A stretch of 64,000 bases of DNA. Origin: Bacillus sp. FJAT-29814 (GTDB lineage Bacteria; Bacillota; Bacilli; Bacillales; Cytobacillaceae). The stretch lies in the NCBI RefSeq assembly GCF_001510715.1, contig NZ_LMTJ01000014.1, forward strand, positions 1 to 64,000, written 5' to 3'. This document shows, one piece after another, positions 1 through 8,140 of this stretch. Each line of letters begins with the position of its first letter. The stretch's first letter is position 1. The notes below the pieces were generated by a model, which saw only the letters and a program-made list of their open reading frames with translations, made no database searches and was not told where the DNA came from. A program made the translations under genes and the position numbers.

Positions 1-93
1 CGCGGATATATTGAATTTATCGCGGATATAACTCTAATTACCGCGGATATATCTAAGATGATCGCAGATATATAGTGAAACATCGAAGATATA
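1..93. repeat. Degenerate 21-bp tandem repeat
   Basis: Five copies of a 10-base motif close to CGCGGATATA begin at 1, 21, 42, 63 and 84, so the period is 20-21 bp (about two helical turns). The last two copies have drifted (CGCAGATATA, CGAAGATATA). The spacers differ between copies. The array may continue left of the window. No coding potential is seen here; the function is unknown. Confidence 0.75.
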
Positions 94-125
94 ATTTTCT
101 TAGAGTCTAATTGGTGAACAGAATA

Positions 126-327
126 CCGAAAATTCACCCTCCGACTACGCCAATAGATCTTATAGGAGAAGTAAACCCCGAATATTCACCTTCCGACTAC
201 GCCAATAGACCCTATAGGAGCAGTAAATCTCGAATTTCCGTCCTCCGACTACTCTTATAGACATTATCGGACCGTTGACCCTGAGTTTTCGCCATTTCCC
301 TACGCCAACCCACTCCAAAGGAGCAGC
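126..327. repeat. Degenerate ~52-bp tandem repeat
   Basis: About four units starting near 126, 178, 230 and 281. Each has a CCGAATATTCACC-like start, then CTCCGACTACGCCAATAGA, then a TATAGGAGCAGTAAA-like end. Similarity falls from left to right; the fourth unit is recognisable only in parts (CTACGCCAA and AAAGGAGCAG). No start codon with a ribosome site links to the unit, so this looks like a non-coding intergenic repeat. From about 328 to 463 I see nothing recognisable. Confidence 0.65.
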
Positions 328-463
328 AGCGCCCGTTTTTTCCCCTCCAACCGCCTCAATCCACCCCCAAACAAGCCCAATCCCCCCGAAATAGTAGTTT
401 TTTCCCACCGTCCTCACGTTTCGCAACCGCGAGATTTGGAGAAAATCATAAAGTAGCGAATCG

Positions 464-512
464 TTGCATCTCACCATAAATTTGAGTATAATGAATGTCA
501 AATATAGTCAAA
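464..512 (+). promoter_or_regulatory. ctsR promoter with CtsR operator
   Basis: A sigma-A type promoter is visible: -35 TTGCAT at 464-469, 17-bp spacer, -10 TATAAT at 487-492. Immediately after it, at 496-512, lies a direct repeat TGTCAAATATAGTCAAA. This fits the known CtsR heptad operator (GTCAAA, three bases, RGTCAAA) and covers the expected transcription start. The layout implies autorepression of the ctsR-mcsA-mcsB-clpC operon by CtsR, released on heat or protein stress. Confidence 0.9.
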
Positions 513-538
513 GTCAGATGATGACAGGGGGTGGGTAG

Positions 539-1000
539 ATGAGTAACATCTCCGATATTATCGAGAAATACTTGAAACAGGTTTTGGAAATGAGTGAACA
601 GGATATAGTTGAAATTAAACGCAGCGAAGTTGCCGATAAATTTCAATGTGTTCCTTCACAGATCAATTATGTAATCAACACCCGCTTTACAATCGAACGA
701 GGATATCTCGTTGAAAGCAAACGAGGCGGAGGCGGCTATATCCGGATCATGAAGGTGGAATCGCATGATTCTGCCGATTTAATTGACCATTTGTTATCGC
801 TTATTCAAGGCAGGGTTGCCCAGGCAAGTGCCGAGGATGTTATCACCCGTCTTGTCCAGGAAGAGATTATTACAAAGCGGGAAGCCAAAATTATGCTATC
901 AGTCATTGATCGTTCCGTGCTCTATATTGACCTTCCATACCGGGACGAATTGCGGGCAAGAATGCTAAGAGCCATGTTAACAACTTTGAAATATAAATGA
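539..1000 (+). CDS. ctsR: CtsR, transcriptional repressor of class III heat-shock genes
   Basis: 153 aa, the usual CtsR length. The N-terminal half holds the winged helix-turn-helix, including the glycine-rich RGGGGYIRI wing at about residues 62-70 that reads the operator and senses heat in this family. The C-terminal part mediates dimerisation and contact with the McsB/ClpC system. The start follows a GGGGGTGG ribosome site. It is the first gene of the ctsR-mcsA-mcsB-clpC operon and sits behind its own operator at 496-512. The stop codon lies within a 71-bp repeat that recurs inverted after clpC. Confidence 0.97.
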   Translation: MSNISDIIEKYLKQVLEMSEQDIVEIKRSEVADKFQCVPSQINYVINTRFTIERGYLVESKRGGGGYIRIMKVESHDSADLIDHLLSLIQGRVAQASAEDVITRLVQEEIITKREAKIMLSVIDRSVLYIDLPYRDELRARMLRAMLTTLKYK

Positions 1001-1060
1001 GAACTCGTCGATTGGCGAGTCCGTTAGGACGAAGACAGAGGCGTAGTTGAATTTATGCGT
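990..1060 (+). repeat. 71-bp inverted-repeat element, left copy
   Basis: This 71-bp stretch recurs as its reverse complement at 5389-5459 with only two mismatches. It contains a hairpin (ACTCGTC-gatt-GGCGAGT; the other copy has the fully paired ACTCGCC arm). It begins inside the last codons of ctsR and runs into the ctsR-mcsA gap. It resembles a REP-like or miniature mobile palindromic element; I cannot assign it to a named family. Confidence 0.85.
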
Positions 1061-1063
1061 TAG

Positions 1064-1096
1064 GGAATTATAATATTTGGAAAATTTTATAATTCC
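1064..1096 (+). other. Hairpin between ctsR and mcsA
   Basis: GGAATTATAA at 1064-1073 pairs perfectly with TTATAATTCC at 1087-1096. It is AT-rich and lacks a T-run, so it is not a convincing terminator. It could affect mRNA stability or processing between ctsR and mcsA. Confidence 0.5.
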
Positions 1097-1184
1097 ATAT
1101 TAGCTAAATAAGTACCTGGGTTCTATGAAAAACCAAAAAAATCTAGGACACTTATTTAATCACATGCCTATAGAGGTGAGAAGT

Positions 1185-1733
1185 ATGATTTGCCAGGAAT
1201 GCAATCAAAGGCCAGCGGCACTTCATTTTACAAAAATAGTAAATGGCGAAAAAACGGAAGTGCACCTGTGTGAAAAATGTGCACAGGAAAAAGGCGAAAT
1301 GTTTATGTTTAATGGGGAATCGGGCTTATCCTTTAATAATCTATTAGCCGGCTTATTAAATATTGACCCCTCGTTTAAACAGCCGAGTCAAAGCCCGTTT
1401 CACCAGGAAGAAATCCTGCAGTGTCAGCACTGTTCGATGACCTTTCCGCAATTTTTAAAAGTGGGACGGTTTGGCTGTGCTCATTGCTATGAAACCTTTC
1501 AGGACCAGCTAAAGCCGGTACTAAGGCGACTGCATGGCGGCAACTGGACACATAATGGAAAAATACCAAAACGGATTGGCGGCAGTATCCATCTGCGCAA
1601 GCAGATTGAAGAACTGAAAACTAACCTGAGAGAATCAATCAACCGTGAAGAGTTTGAACAGGCGGCAAGCATCCGTGATGAAATCCGCCAGCTGGAAAAA
1701 AGGTTATCCGCAAGCCACGAGGGAGGGGAGTAA
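1185..1733 (+). CDS. mcsA: McsA, zinc-binding activator of the McsB arginine kinase
   Basis: 182 aa. Paired Cys motifs are visible near residues 3-6 (CQEC), 29-32 (CEKC), about 85-88 (CQHC) and about 104-107 (CAHC), as in zinc-binding McsA. A UVR-type coiled coil (about residues 140-175, NREEFEQAASIRDEIRQLE) closes the protein. McsA binds and activates the McsB protein-arginine kinase, which inactivates CtsR and marks proteins for ClpCP. I chose ATG 1185 because it follows GAGGTGAGA and gives the conserved MICQEC start; an in-frame ATG at 1125 lacks a good ribosome site. The stop is one base before the mcsB start. Confidence 0.95.
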   Translation: MICQECNQRPAALHFTKIVNGEKTEVHLCEKCAQEKGEMFMFNGESGLSFNNLLAGLLNIDPSFKQPSQSPFHQEEILQCQHCSMTFPQFLKVGRFGCAHCYETFQDQLKPVLRRLHGGNWTHNGKIPKRIGGSIHLRKQIEELKTNLRESINREEFEQAASIRDEIRQLEKRLSASHEGGE

Positions 1734-1734
1734 T

Positions 1735-2817
1735 ATGTCGCTCGAACGTTTCTTAAATCAGGCGGTCAGCTCCTGGATGAGTAAGGATGGACCAGATTCC
1801 GACATTGTCCTAAGCTCGCGGATCCGCTTGGCACGTAACCTGGAAGCTTATAAATTCCCGACAGTTTTTTCCCATGAGGAAGCAAAACGGATCATCTCAG
1901 ATATGGAAAATCTGCTGAGACAAGTAACAATGCCGAAATTCGGCTCAATGGAATTATTGAAAATCGATGAAATGCAGCCGTTGCAAAAACGGGTTTTAGT
2001 GGAGAAGCATCTGATTAGCCCAAATCTTGCAGAGGAGTCGCCACATGGGGCGGTTTTATTATCGGAAAATGAAGAAGTTAGTATAATGGTTAATGAAGAA
2101 GACCATATTCGCATCCAATGCCTATTCCCGGGCTTGCAATTGGCTGAAGCGTTGGAAGCTGCCAATGAAATGGATGATTGGCTTGAACAGCATCTTCAAT
2201 ATGCCTTTGATGAAAGCCTGGGTTATCTGACAAGTTGTCCCACTAATGTTGGAACCGGTCTTCGTGCGTCGGTGATGATGCATTTGCCGGGGTTAATACT
2301 AACGCAGCAAATGGGCCGGATTATTCCTGCGATCAATCAATTGGGGTTTGTCGTCAGGGGAATTTATGGCGAAGGAAGTGAAGCACTGGGGAATATTTTT
2401 CAAATATCGAACCAGATCACTCTTGGAAAAGCGGAAGAGGATATTTGCCGTGATTTGATGGGGGTTGTCAGCCAGATCATTTCTCAAGAAAGGTCGGCGC
2501 GTGAAGCATTACGGAAAACTTCCAACATACAATTAGAAGATAGAGTGTTCCGGTCCTTGGGGGTATTGACCAACAGCCGGATTATTGAATCGAAGGAAGC
2601 AGCCAGATGCTTATCAGACGTTCGTCTTGGAATTGATATGGGCTACATCGAAAATATATCTAGAACGATTTTGAATGAATTAATGATTTTAACCCAGCCG
2701 GGTTTTCTCCAACAGTATGCTGGCGGTCCGTTAAGACCTCATGAGAGAGATATAAGAAGAGCCGCATTAATTCGAGAACGATTCCAAATGGAATTTAAAA
2801 AATTTGGTGAGGAGTGA
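1735..2817 (+). CDS. mcsB: McsB, protein-arginine kinase
   Basis: 360 aa, the expected size. It is a phosphagen-kinase-like enzyme that phosphorylates arginines on client proteins, creating the degradation tag read by ClpC. The nucleotide-binding core includes SSRIRLARNL near residues 24-33, and the family Cys loop SCPTNVGTGLRA (about residues 165-176) carries the catalytic cysteine. ATG 1735 follows GGGAGGGGAG and gives the MSLERFL start; the longer open frame upstream overlaps mcsA and is not needed. It is tightly coupled to mcsA, and clpC begins 5 bp after it. Confidence 0.96.
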   Translation: MSLERFLNQAVSSWMSKDGPDSDIVLSSRIRLARNLEAYKFPTVFSHEEAKRIISDMENLLRQVTMPKFGSMELLKIDEMQPLQKRVLVEKHLISPNLAEESPHGAVLLSENEEVSIMVNEEDHIRIQCLFPGLQLAEALEAANEMDDWLEQHLQYAFDESLGYLTSCPTNVGTGLRASVMMHLPGLILTQQMGRIIPAINQLGFVVRGIYGEGSEALGNIFQISNQITLGKAEEDICRDLMGVVSQIISQERSAREALRKTSNIQLEDRVFRSLGVLTNSRIIESKEAARCLSDVRLGIDMGYIENISRTILNELMILTQPGFLQQYAGGPLRPHERDIRRAALIRERFQMEFKKFGEE

Positions 2818-2821
2818 TAGT

Positions 2822-5263
2822 ATGATGTTCGGCCGTTTTACAGAAAGAGCACAAAAGGTACTGGCTTTGGCACAGGAAGAGGCGATTCGCCTTGGGCATA
2901 ACAATATTGGAACGGAGCATATTTTGCTCGGATTGGTTCGCGAAGGCGAAGGAATTGCCGCAAAGGCTCTTTATGGTCTTGGGCTTGGATCTGAAAAAAT
3001 TCAAAAGGAAGTAGAAAATTTAATTGGCAAAGGGCAAGAGGCCTCACAAATCATTCACTACACTCCACGAGCTAAAAAGGTCATTGAGCTTTCCATGGAT
3101 GAAGCACGCAAACTCGGTCATTCCTATGTGGGAACTGAGCACATCCTTCTTGGGTTGATTCGTGAAGGCGAAGGTGTCGCAGCCCGCGTTCTGAATAATC
3201 TCGGGGTAAGCTTGAATAAAGCGCGGCAGCAGGTGCTACAATTACTGGGCTCAAACGAATCCGGCGGACATCAGGGCGGAGGGGCCGTTAGTGCCAATAC
3301 GCCGACGCTTGATAGCCTGGCCCGCGATTTGACAGCGATTGCCCGCGAAGGCAGCCTTGATCCGGTGATTGGCCGCGGCAAGGAAATTCAGCGGGTTATT
3401 GAGGTGCTTAGCCGCCGTACTAAAAACAATCCGGTACTAATCGGTGAGCCTGGGGTAGGGAAAACAGCGATTGCCGAAGGATTGGCCCAGCAAATTGTCA
3501 ATAACGAAGTGCCGGAAATCCTCCGTGACAAGCGCGTAATGACACTTGATATGGGCACTGTTGTCGCCGGAACCAAATATCGCGGGGAATTTGAAGACCG
3601 CTTGAAAAAGGTCATGGATGAAATTCGCCAGGCTGGAAATATTATTCTGTTCATTGATGAGTTGCACACGTTAATCGGTGCTGGCGGAGCGGAAGGAGCA
3701 ATTGACGCATCCAATATCCTGAAACCGTCGCTTGCCCGCGGCGAACTGCAATGTATTGGGGCAACAACACTCGATGAATACCGTAAATATATTGAAAAAG
3801 ATGCAGCGCTCGAGCGCCGCTTCCAGCCGATCCGTGTTGACGAACCGACGGCAGAAGAATCGATTCAAATTTTGGAAGGATTACGTGACCGCTATGAAGC
3901 GCACCATCGTGTATCAATTACCGATGAAGCGATTGAGGCGGCTGTCAAGCTATCAGACCGTTATATATCGGACCGCTTCCTGCCGGATAAAGCAATTGAC
4001 TTAATTGATGAAGCCGGGTCAAAGGTAAGGCTGCGCTCTTATACAACTCCACCAAATTTAAAGGAGCTTGAAGTGAAGCTTGAGGAGGTCCGAAAAGAAA
4101 AGGATGCCGCTGTCCAGAGCCAGGAATTTGAAAAGGCGGCATCGCTAAGGGATTCCGAGCAGCGCCTGCGCGAACAGCTTGAGGAAACGAAGAAGAGCTG
4201 GAAGGAAAAGCAGGGCAAAGAAAATAATGAAGTCACCGTGGAAGACATCGCCAGCGTTGTTTCAAGCTGGACGGGAATCCCGGTCTCCAAGCTTGCGGAA
4301 ACCGAAACGGCAAAACTGCTTAACCTTGAGGAAATTTTACATTCACGGGTAATCGGCCAGGAAGAAGCGGTCAAGGCCGTGGCCAAAGCGGTGCGACGGG
4401 CAAGAGCCGGCCTGAAGGATCCAAAACGTCCGATTGGTTCATTTGTGTTCCTTGGCCCTACAGGTGTCGGAAAAACCGAACTTGCCCGTGCTTTAGCTGA
4501 AGCGATGTTTGGCGATGAGGATGCAATGATTCGCATCGACATGTCTGAATATATGGAGAAGCATTCGACTTCACGTCTTGTCGGATCGCCTCCGGGCTAC
4601 GTCGGCTATGAGGAAGGCGGACAATTAACTGAGAAGGTGCGCAGAAAGCCATATTCCGTCATCTTGCTGGATGAAATCGAAAAAGCGCATCCGGATGTGT
4701 TCAATATTTTACTACAGGTGCTTGAGGATGGACGTTTGACTGATTCCAAGGGCAGAACCGTTGATTTTCGCAATACCGTTCTGATTATGACATCCAACGT
4801 TGGTGCCGAAGCGTTACGACGCAATAAATATGTCGGCTTTAATATTCAGGATTCAACCCAGGATTATAAAGACATGAAGGGCAAGGTAATGGAAGAACTG
4901 AAACGGGCTTTCCGTCCAGAATTCCTAAACCGGATTGATGAAATCATTGTCTTCCACGCCCTAGAGAAAAAGCATCTTGATGAAATTGTTACGTTATTGT
5001 CCGACCAGCTTATCAAGCGGTTGAGGGAGCTAAATATCGATGTAGAGCTTACGCCGGCCGCTAAAGCAAAGATTTCCGAGGAAGGCTATGACCCTGAATA
5101 CGGGGCAAGACCGCTCCGCCGTGCGATCCAAAAGCATATTGAGGACCGGTTATCTGAAGAATTGCTTAAAGGAACATTGCTGACAGGACAGAAGGCGACC
5201 ATCGATGTTGATAATGGGGAGTTTGTCGTCAGAACAGCCGAGAAGACGAGCTTGACCAAATAG
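2822..5263 (+). CDS. clpC: ClpC, AAA+ unfoldase of the ClpCP protease
   Basis: 813 aa Hsp100 ATPase. In order: two N-terminal Clp repeats (about 1-145), AAA-1 with Walker A GEPGVGKT near 210, a middle coiled coil with a UVR-like segment (about 420-470), and AAA-2 with Walker A GPTGVGKT near 550 and sensor/arginine regions. A VGF tripeptide near 670 fits the ClpP-docking loop. It unfolds arginine-phosphorylated and adaptor-delivered substrates for ClpP. The start is ATG 2822 (MMFGRF), behind GGTGAGGAG. It is the last gene of the CtsR operon, with a terminator at 5299. Confidence 0.97.
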   Translation: MMFGRFTERAQKVLALAQEEAIRLGHNNIGTEHILLGLVREGEGIAAKALYGLGLGSEKIQKEVENLIGKGQEASQIIHYTPRAKKVIELSMDEARKLGHSYVGTEHILLGLIREGEGVAARVLNNLGVSLNKARQQVLQLLGSNESGGHQGGGAVSANTPTLDSLARDLTAIAREGSLDPVIGRGKEIQRVIEVLSRRTKNNPVLIGEPGVGKTAIAEGLAQQIVNNEVPEILRDKRVMTLDMGTVVAGTKYRGEFEDRLKKVMDEIRQAGNIILFIDELHTLIGAGGAEGAIDASNILKPSLARGELQCIGATTLDEYRKYIEKDAALERRFQPIRVDEPTAEESIQILEGLRDRYEAHHRVSITDEAIEAAVKLSDRYISDRFLPDKAIDLIDEAGSKVRLRSYTTPPNLKELEVKLEEVRKEKDAAVQSQEFEKAASLRDSEQRLREQLEETKKSWKEKQGKENNEVTVEDIASVVSSWTGIPVSKLAETETAKLLNLEEILHSRVIGQEEAVKAVAKAVRRARAGLKDPKRPIGSFVFLGPTGVGKTELARALAEAMFGDEDAMIRIDMSEYMEKHSTSRLVGSPPGYVGYEEGGQLTEKVRRKPYSVILLDEIEKAHPDVFNILLQVLEDGRLTDSKGRTVDFRNTVLIMTSNVGAEALRRNKYVGFNIQDSTQDYKDMKGKVMEELKRAFRPEFLNRIDEIIVFHALEKKHLDEIVTLLSDQLIKRLRELNIDVELTPAAKAKISEEGYDPEYGARPLRRAIQKHIEDRLSEELLKGTLLTGQKATIDVDNGEFVVRTAEKTSLTK

Positions 5264-5298
5264 AGATTTTTTTGGAAAAACTTTGAAACAATTGCAGG

Positions 5299-5338
5299 AG
5301 GTACACGTAAATATTGATATATCGTGTACCTCTTTTTA
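5299..5338 (+). terminator. Terminator after clpC
   Basis: AGGTACACG (5299-5307) pairs with CGTGTACCT (5323-5331), followed by a T-run. It closes the class III heat-shock operon. Confidence 0.85.
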
Positions 5339-5388
5339 GCTAATAGGAAAGTGTAAAATTTTTACCAAATTTTTCTTTTCAGCTTCGC

Positions 5389-5459
5389 ACGCATAAATTC
5401 AACTACGCCTCTGTCTTCGTCCTAACGGACTCGCCAATCGGCGAGTTTTCATTTATATT
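5389..5459 (-). repeat. 71-bp inverted-repeat element, right copy
   Basis: Reverse complement of 990-1060 with two mismatches. It lies between the clpC terminator and radA. Its hairpin arms are ACTCGCC and GGCGAGT. Together the two copies bracket mcsA-mcsB-clpC. Confidence 0.85.
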
Positions 5460-5487
5460 GCTATCACCCGAGAGAGGAAGAACTGCC

Positions 5488-6867
5488 ATGGTTAAACGGA
5501 AAACAAAATTCATGTGCCAGGAATGCGGCTATGAATCCCCTAAATGGATGGGGAAATGTCCAGGCTGCGGCCAGTGGAACAAGATGGTGGAAGAGGTAGA
5601 GGTAACCGGCGGCAATCGGCGCGGGGCCTTCGCCCATTCGCAGGGAGGTTCGACGATTTTGTCCAAGCCGACGCCCATCACTTCGATTGAAATGGTAACC
5701 GAACCGAGAATTCATACCGATTTAAATGAATTGAACCGGGTCTTGGGCGGTGGGGTCGTAAAGGGCTCATTGGTGCTAATTGGGGGTGACCCGGGGATTG
5801 GAAAATCCACGCTGCTGCTGCAGGTGTCATCGCAGCTGGCCGTAAAAGGCCATCAGGTTTTATACATATCCGGTGAAGAGTCGCTTCGACAGACAAAGCT
5901 CCGGGCAGAACGGCTAAACATCACCTCTGAAAATCTGTTCGTCTATGCAGAAACCAACCTCGAAGAAATCAATCGAACGATTGAAAGCACCAATCCGAGC
6001 TTTGTCATTATTGACTCCATCCAAACCGTTTATCATCCTGAGGTTACATCCGCACCGGGAAGTGTATCCCAAGTCCGCGAATGTACGTCTGAATTAATGA
6101 GAATCGGAAAAACAAAGGGCATCGCCATTTTTATTGTCGGGCACGTCACAAAAGAAGGATCGATTGCCGGCCCGAGACTGCTTGAGCATATGGTCGACAC
6201 GGTTCTTTATTTTGAGGGGGAGCGGCACCACACCTACCGAATTTTGCGCGCCGTGAAAAATCGATTCGGTTCGACCAATGAAATGGGCATTTTTGAAATG
6301 AAGGAATTTGGACTGGAAGAAGTCGAAAACCCTTCTGAGATTTTTCTAGAAGAACGGTCACGCGGTGCTGCAGGCTCTACGGTTGTTGCTTCAATGGAAG
6401 GCACCCGTCCAGTATTAGTCGAAATCCAGGCGCTGATCTCCCCGACCAGCTTTGGGAACCCTAGAAGAATGGCCACTGGGATTGACCACAACCGCGTGCC
6501 GTTGTTAATGGCCGTTTTGGAAAAACGGGTCGGGATGCTCCTTGCCAATCAGGATGCTTACTTAAAAGTGGCCGGCGGGGTGAAATTGGATGAACCGGCG
6601 ATAGACTTGGCGGTTGCGGTCAGCATTGCGTCGAGCTTCCGCGACAAACCGACGAGGCCCACGGACTGCATAATTGGCGAAGTTGGACTGACAGGCGAGG
6701 TACGAAGGGTTTCAAGAATTGAGCAGCGTGTTCAGGAAGCTGCCAAGCTAGGATTTGAGCGGGTGATTCTGCCAGCCAATAATTTGGGAGGCTGGAGCGC
6801 GCCAACTGGAGTTCAGTTAATTGGTGTTTCCTCCGTCAGCGAGGCATTACAGGCAGCATTGGAGTGA
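5488..6867 (+). CDS. radA: RadA (Sms), DNA branch-migration helicase
   Basis: 459 aa. A four-Cys zinc finger is present at the N-terminus (CQEC...CPGC, residues about 10-27). A RecA-like ATPase follows, with Walker A GGDPGIGKST near 100 and the RadA-specific KNRFG motif near 257, then a Lon-protease-like C-terminal domain (about 300-455). RadA extends D-loops during recombination and repair and interacts with DisA in Bacillus. I prefer ATG 5488, which gives the conserved start before the zinc finger; an in-frame TTG at 5458 lies within the repeat element. disA begins 6 bp later. Confidence 0.96.
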   Translation: MVKRKTKFMCQECGYESPKWMGKCPGCGQWNKMVEEVEVTGGNRRGAFAHSQGGSTILSKPTPITSIEMVTEPRIHTDLNELNRVLGGGVVKGSLVLIGGDPGIGKSTLLLQVSSQLAVKGHQVLYISGEESLRQTKLRAERLNITSENLFVYAETNLEEINRTIESTNPSFVIIDSIQTVYHPEVTSAPGSVSQVRECTSELMRIGKTKGIAIFIVGHVTKEGSIAGPRLLEHMVDTVLYFEGERHHTYRILRAVKNRFGSTNEMGIFEMKEFGLEEVENPSEIFLEERSRGAAGSTVVASMEGTRPVLVEIQALISPTSFGNPRRMATGIDHNRVPLLMAVLEKRVGMLLANQDAYLKVAGGVKLDEPAIDLAVAVSIASSFRDKPTRPTDCIIGEVGLTGEVRRVSRIEQRVQEAAKLGFERVILPANNLGGWSAPTGVQLIGVSSVSEALQAALE

Positions 6868-6873
6868 TAGCAA

Positions 6874-7947
6874 ATGGATCATAAAAGGGTAGAGGGGCAA
6901 TCCGTCAGCGACGTTTTGCAGCTTGTCGCGCCAGGGACACCTCTACGTGAGGGTTTGGATAATGTTCTAAGGGCCAATACTGGTGGTTTGATTGTTATTG
7001 GCTATAACGATAGGATGAAAAGTATTGTCGACGGCGGCTTTGAGATTAATTGCCCGTTTTCGCCGAGTTTTTTATATGAACTGGCGAAAATGGACGGTGC
7101 GATTATCTTGAACGAGACTGCCAATAAAATTTTGATTGCCAATGCGACGCTTGCCCCAGACTCGGAAATCCCATCCTCGGAAACTGGCATGCGTCACCGC
7201 ACGGCTGAGCGGGTGGCCAAGCAGACAAAGATGCTTGTCATTGCCATCTCTCAGCGGAGGAATGTCATCACCTTGTACCAAGGCAATTTTCGCTACGCCC
7301 TGAAGGATATCGCGATGATTTTGACGAAAGCGAACCAGGCAATTCAAACTCTGGAAAAATACAAGGTGGTTCTCGAACAAAGCATTACCAATTTAAGCAT
7401 TCTAGAGTTTGAAGAGTCGGTGACGTATAATGATTTCCTCCTTGTGCTGCATCGGTTTGAAATGGTATTGAAAATCAAAAATGAACTTCTGGGGTTCCTC
7501 TACGAACTAGGGACAGAAGGCCGGCTGATCCGCCTGCAAATGAATGAAATTTTGACCGAGCTTGAGGAAGAAATCATGCTGATTATTAAGGACTATGCCT
7601 TCAACCGCGAAATAAAACCAGCAGAGGTATTGAGGCGGATGCAGGCATTAACCCAAAATGGCAGCTTTGATGACGCGGGTCTTTTGAAATTAATGGGCTA
7701 TCTCGGCTATGTTCATCTTGAAGAAAATAAACACCCACGCGGCTACCGAATCTTGAATAAAATCCCGCGGCTTCCTGGTGTTATAATCGAAAACTTAATA
7801 AATGCCTTTGCCAATCTGCCTCCCATTATCGCGGCAACAGTGGAAGAACTGGACGAGGTCGAGGGGATCGGTGAGGTCCGGGCGAAGAAAATAAAAGAGG
7901 GCTTTAAACTGATAAAAGAGCGTCTGTACACGGATCGTCATTTATAA
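6874..7947 (+). CDS. disA: DisA, DNA-integrity scanning diadenylate cyclase
   Basis: 357 aa. The N-terminal DAC domain (about 5-150) makes c-di-AMP from two ATP; the DGA (about 76) and RHRTA (about 109) catalytic motifs are intact. A helical linker follows, then a C-terminal helix-hairpin-helix DNA-binding region (LDEVEGIGEVRAKKI near 325-340). DisA scans DNA and stops synthesis at branched structures. It forms an apparent operon with radA. No clear terminator is seen before yacL; a new promoter lies at 7999. Confidence 0.97.
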   Translation: MDHKRVEGQSVSDVLQLVAPGTPLREGLDNVLRANTGGLIVIGYNDRMKSIVDGGFEINCPFSPSFLYELAKMDGAIILNETANKILIANATLAPDSEIPSSETGMRHRTAERVAKQTKMLVIAISQRRNVITLYQGNFRYALKDIAMILTKANQAIQTLEKYKVVLEQSITNLSILEFEESVTYNDFLLVLHRFEMVLKIKNELLGFLYELGTEGRLIRLQMNEILTELEEEIMLIIKDYAFNREIKPAEVLRRMQALTQNGSFDDAGLLKLMGYLGYVHLEENKHPRGYRILNKIPRLPGVIIENLINAFANLPPIIAATVEELDEVEGIGEVRAKKIKEGFKLIKERLYTDRHL

Positions 7948-7998
7948 AAAGGATTGAAAGAATTCAAATGCTATGTTAAAATTAACAATTTCAATAAA

Positions 7999-8027
7999 TT
8001 GACACCGATATTTTTCAATGCTACCCT
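7999..8027 (+). promoter_or_regulatory. Candidate promoter of yacL
   Basis: TTGACA at 7999-8004, 17-bp spacer, weak TACCCT -10 at 8022-8027. A small inverted repeat AACCAT/ATGGTT follows near 8044-8063. The strong -35 and correct spacing support it; the -10 is poor. Confidence 0.45.
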
Positions 8028-8140
8028 ATGGAAGTAACATCACAACCATGTTTCAAGATGGTTACATTTTGGAAAAATAATCAGAAAATCAACGTTTGTA
8101 TTTTACGAATATGTTTATAATTAATAGAGGAGGTGAAGTA

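Noticed and set aside
1..93. Possible CRISPR-like repeat array
   Set aside because: The repeat is only about 10 bp, spacers about 11 bp, the copies decay, and no cas gene is near.
160..501. 113-aa open frame on the - strand
   Set aside because: It lies over degenerate tandem repeats and the ctsR promoter, has no ribosome site and no recognisable domain.
3388..3714. Antisense ORF in clpC and similar ones within rpoB, rpoC and tuf
   Set aside because: These are shadow frames of strongly coding genes with no ribosome sites or family features.
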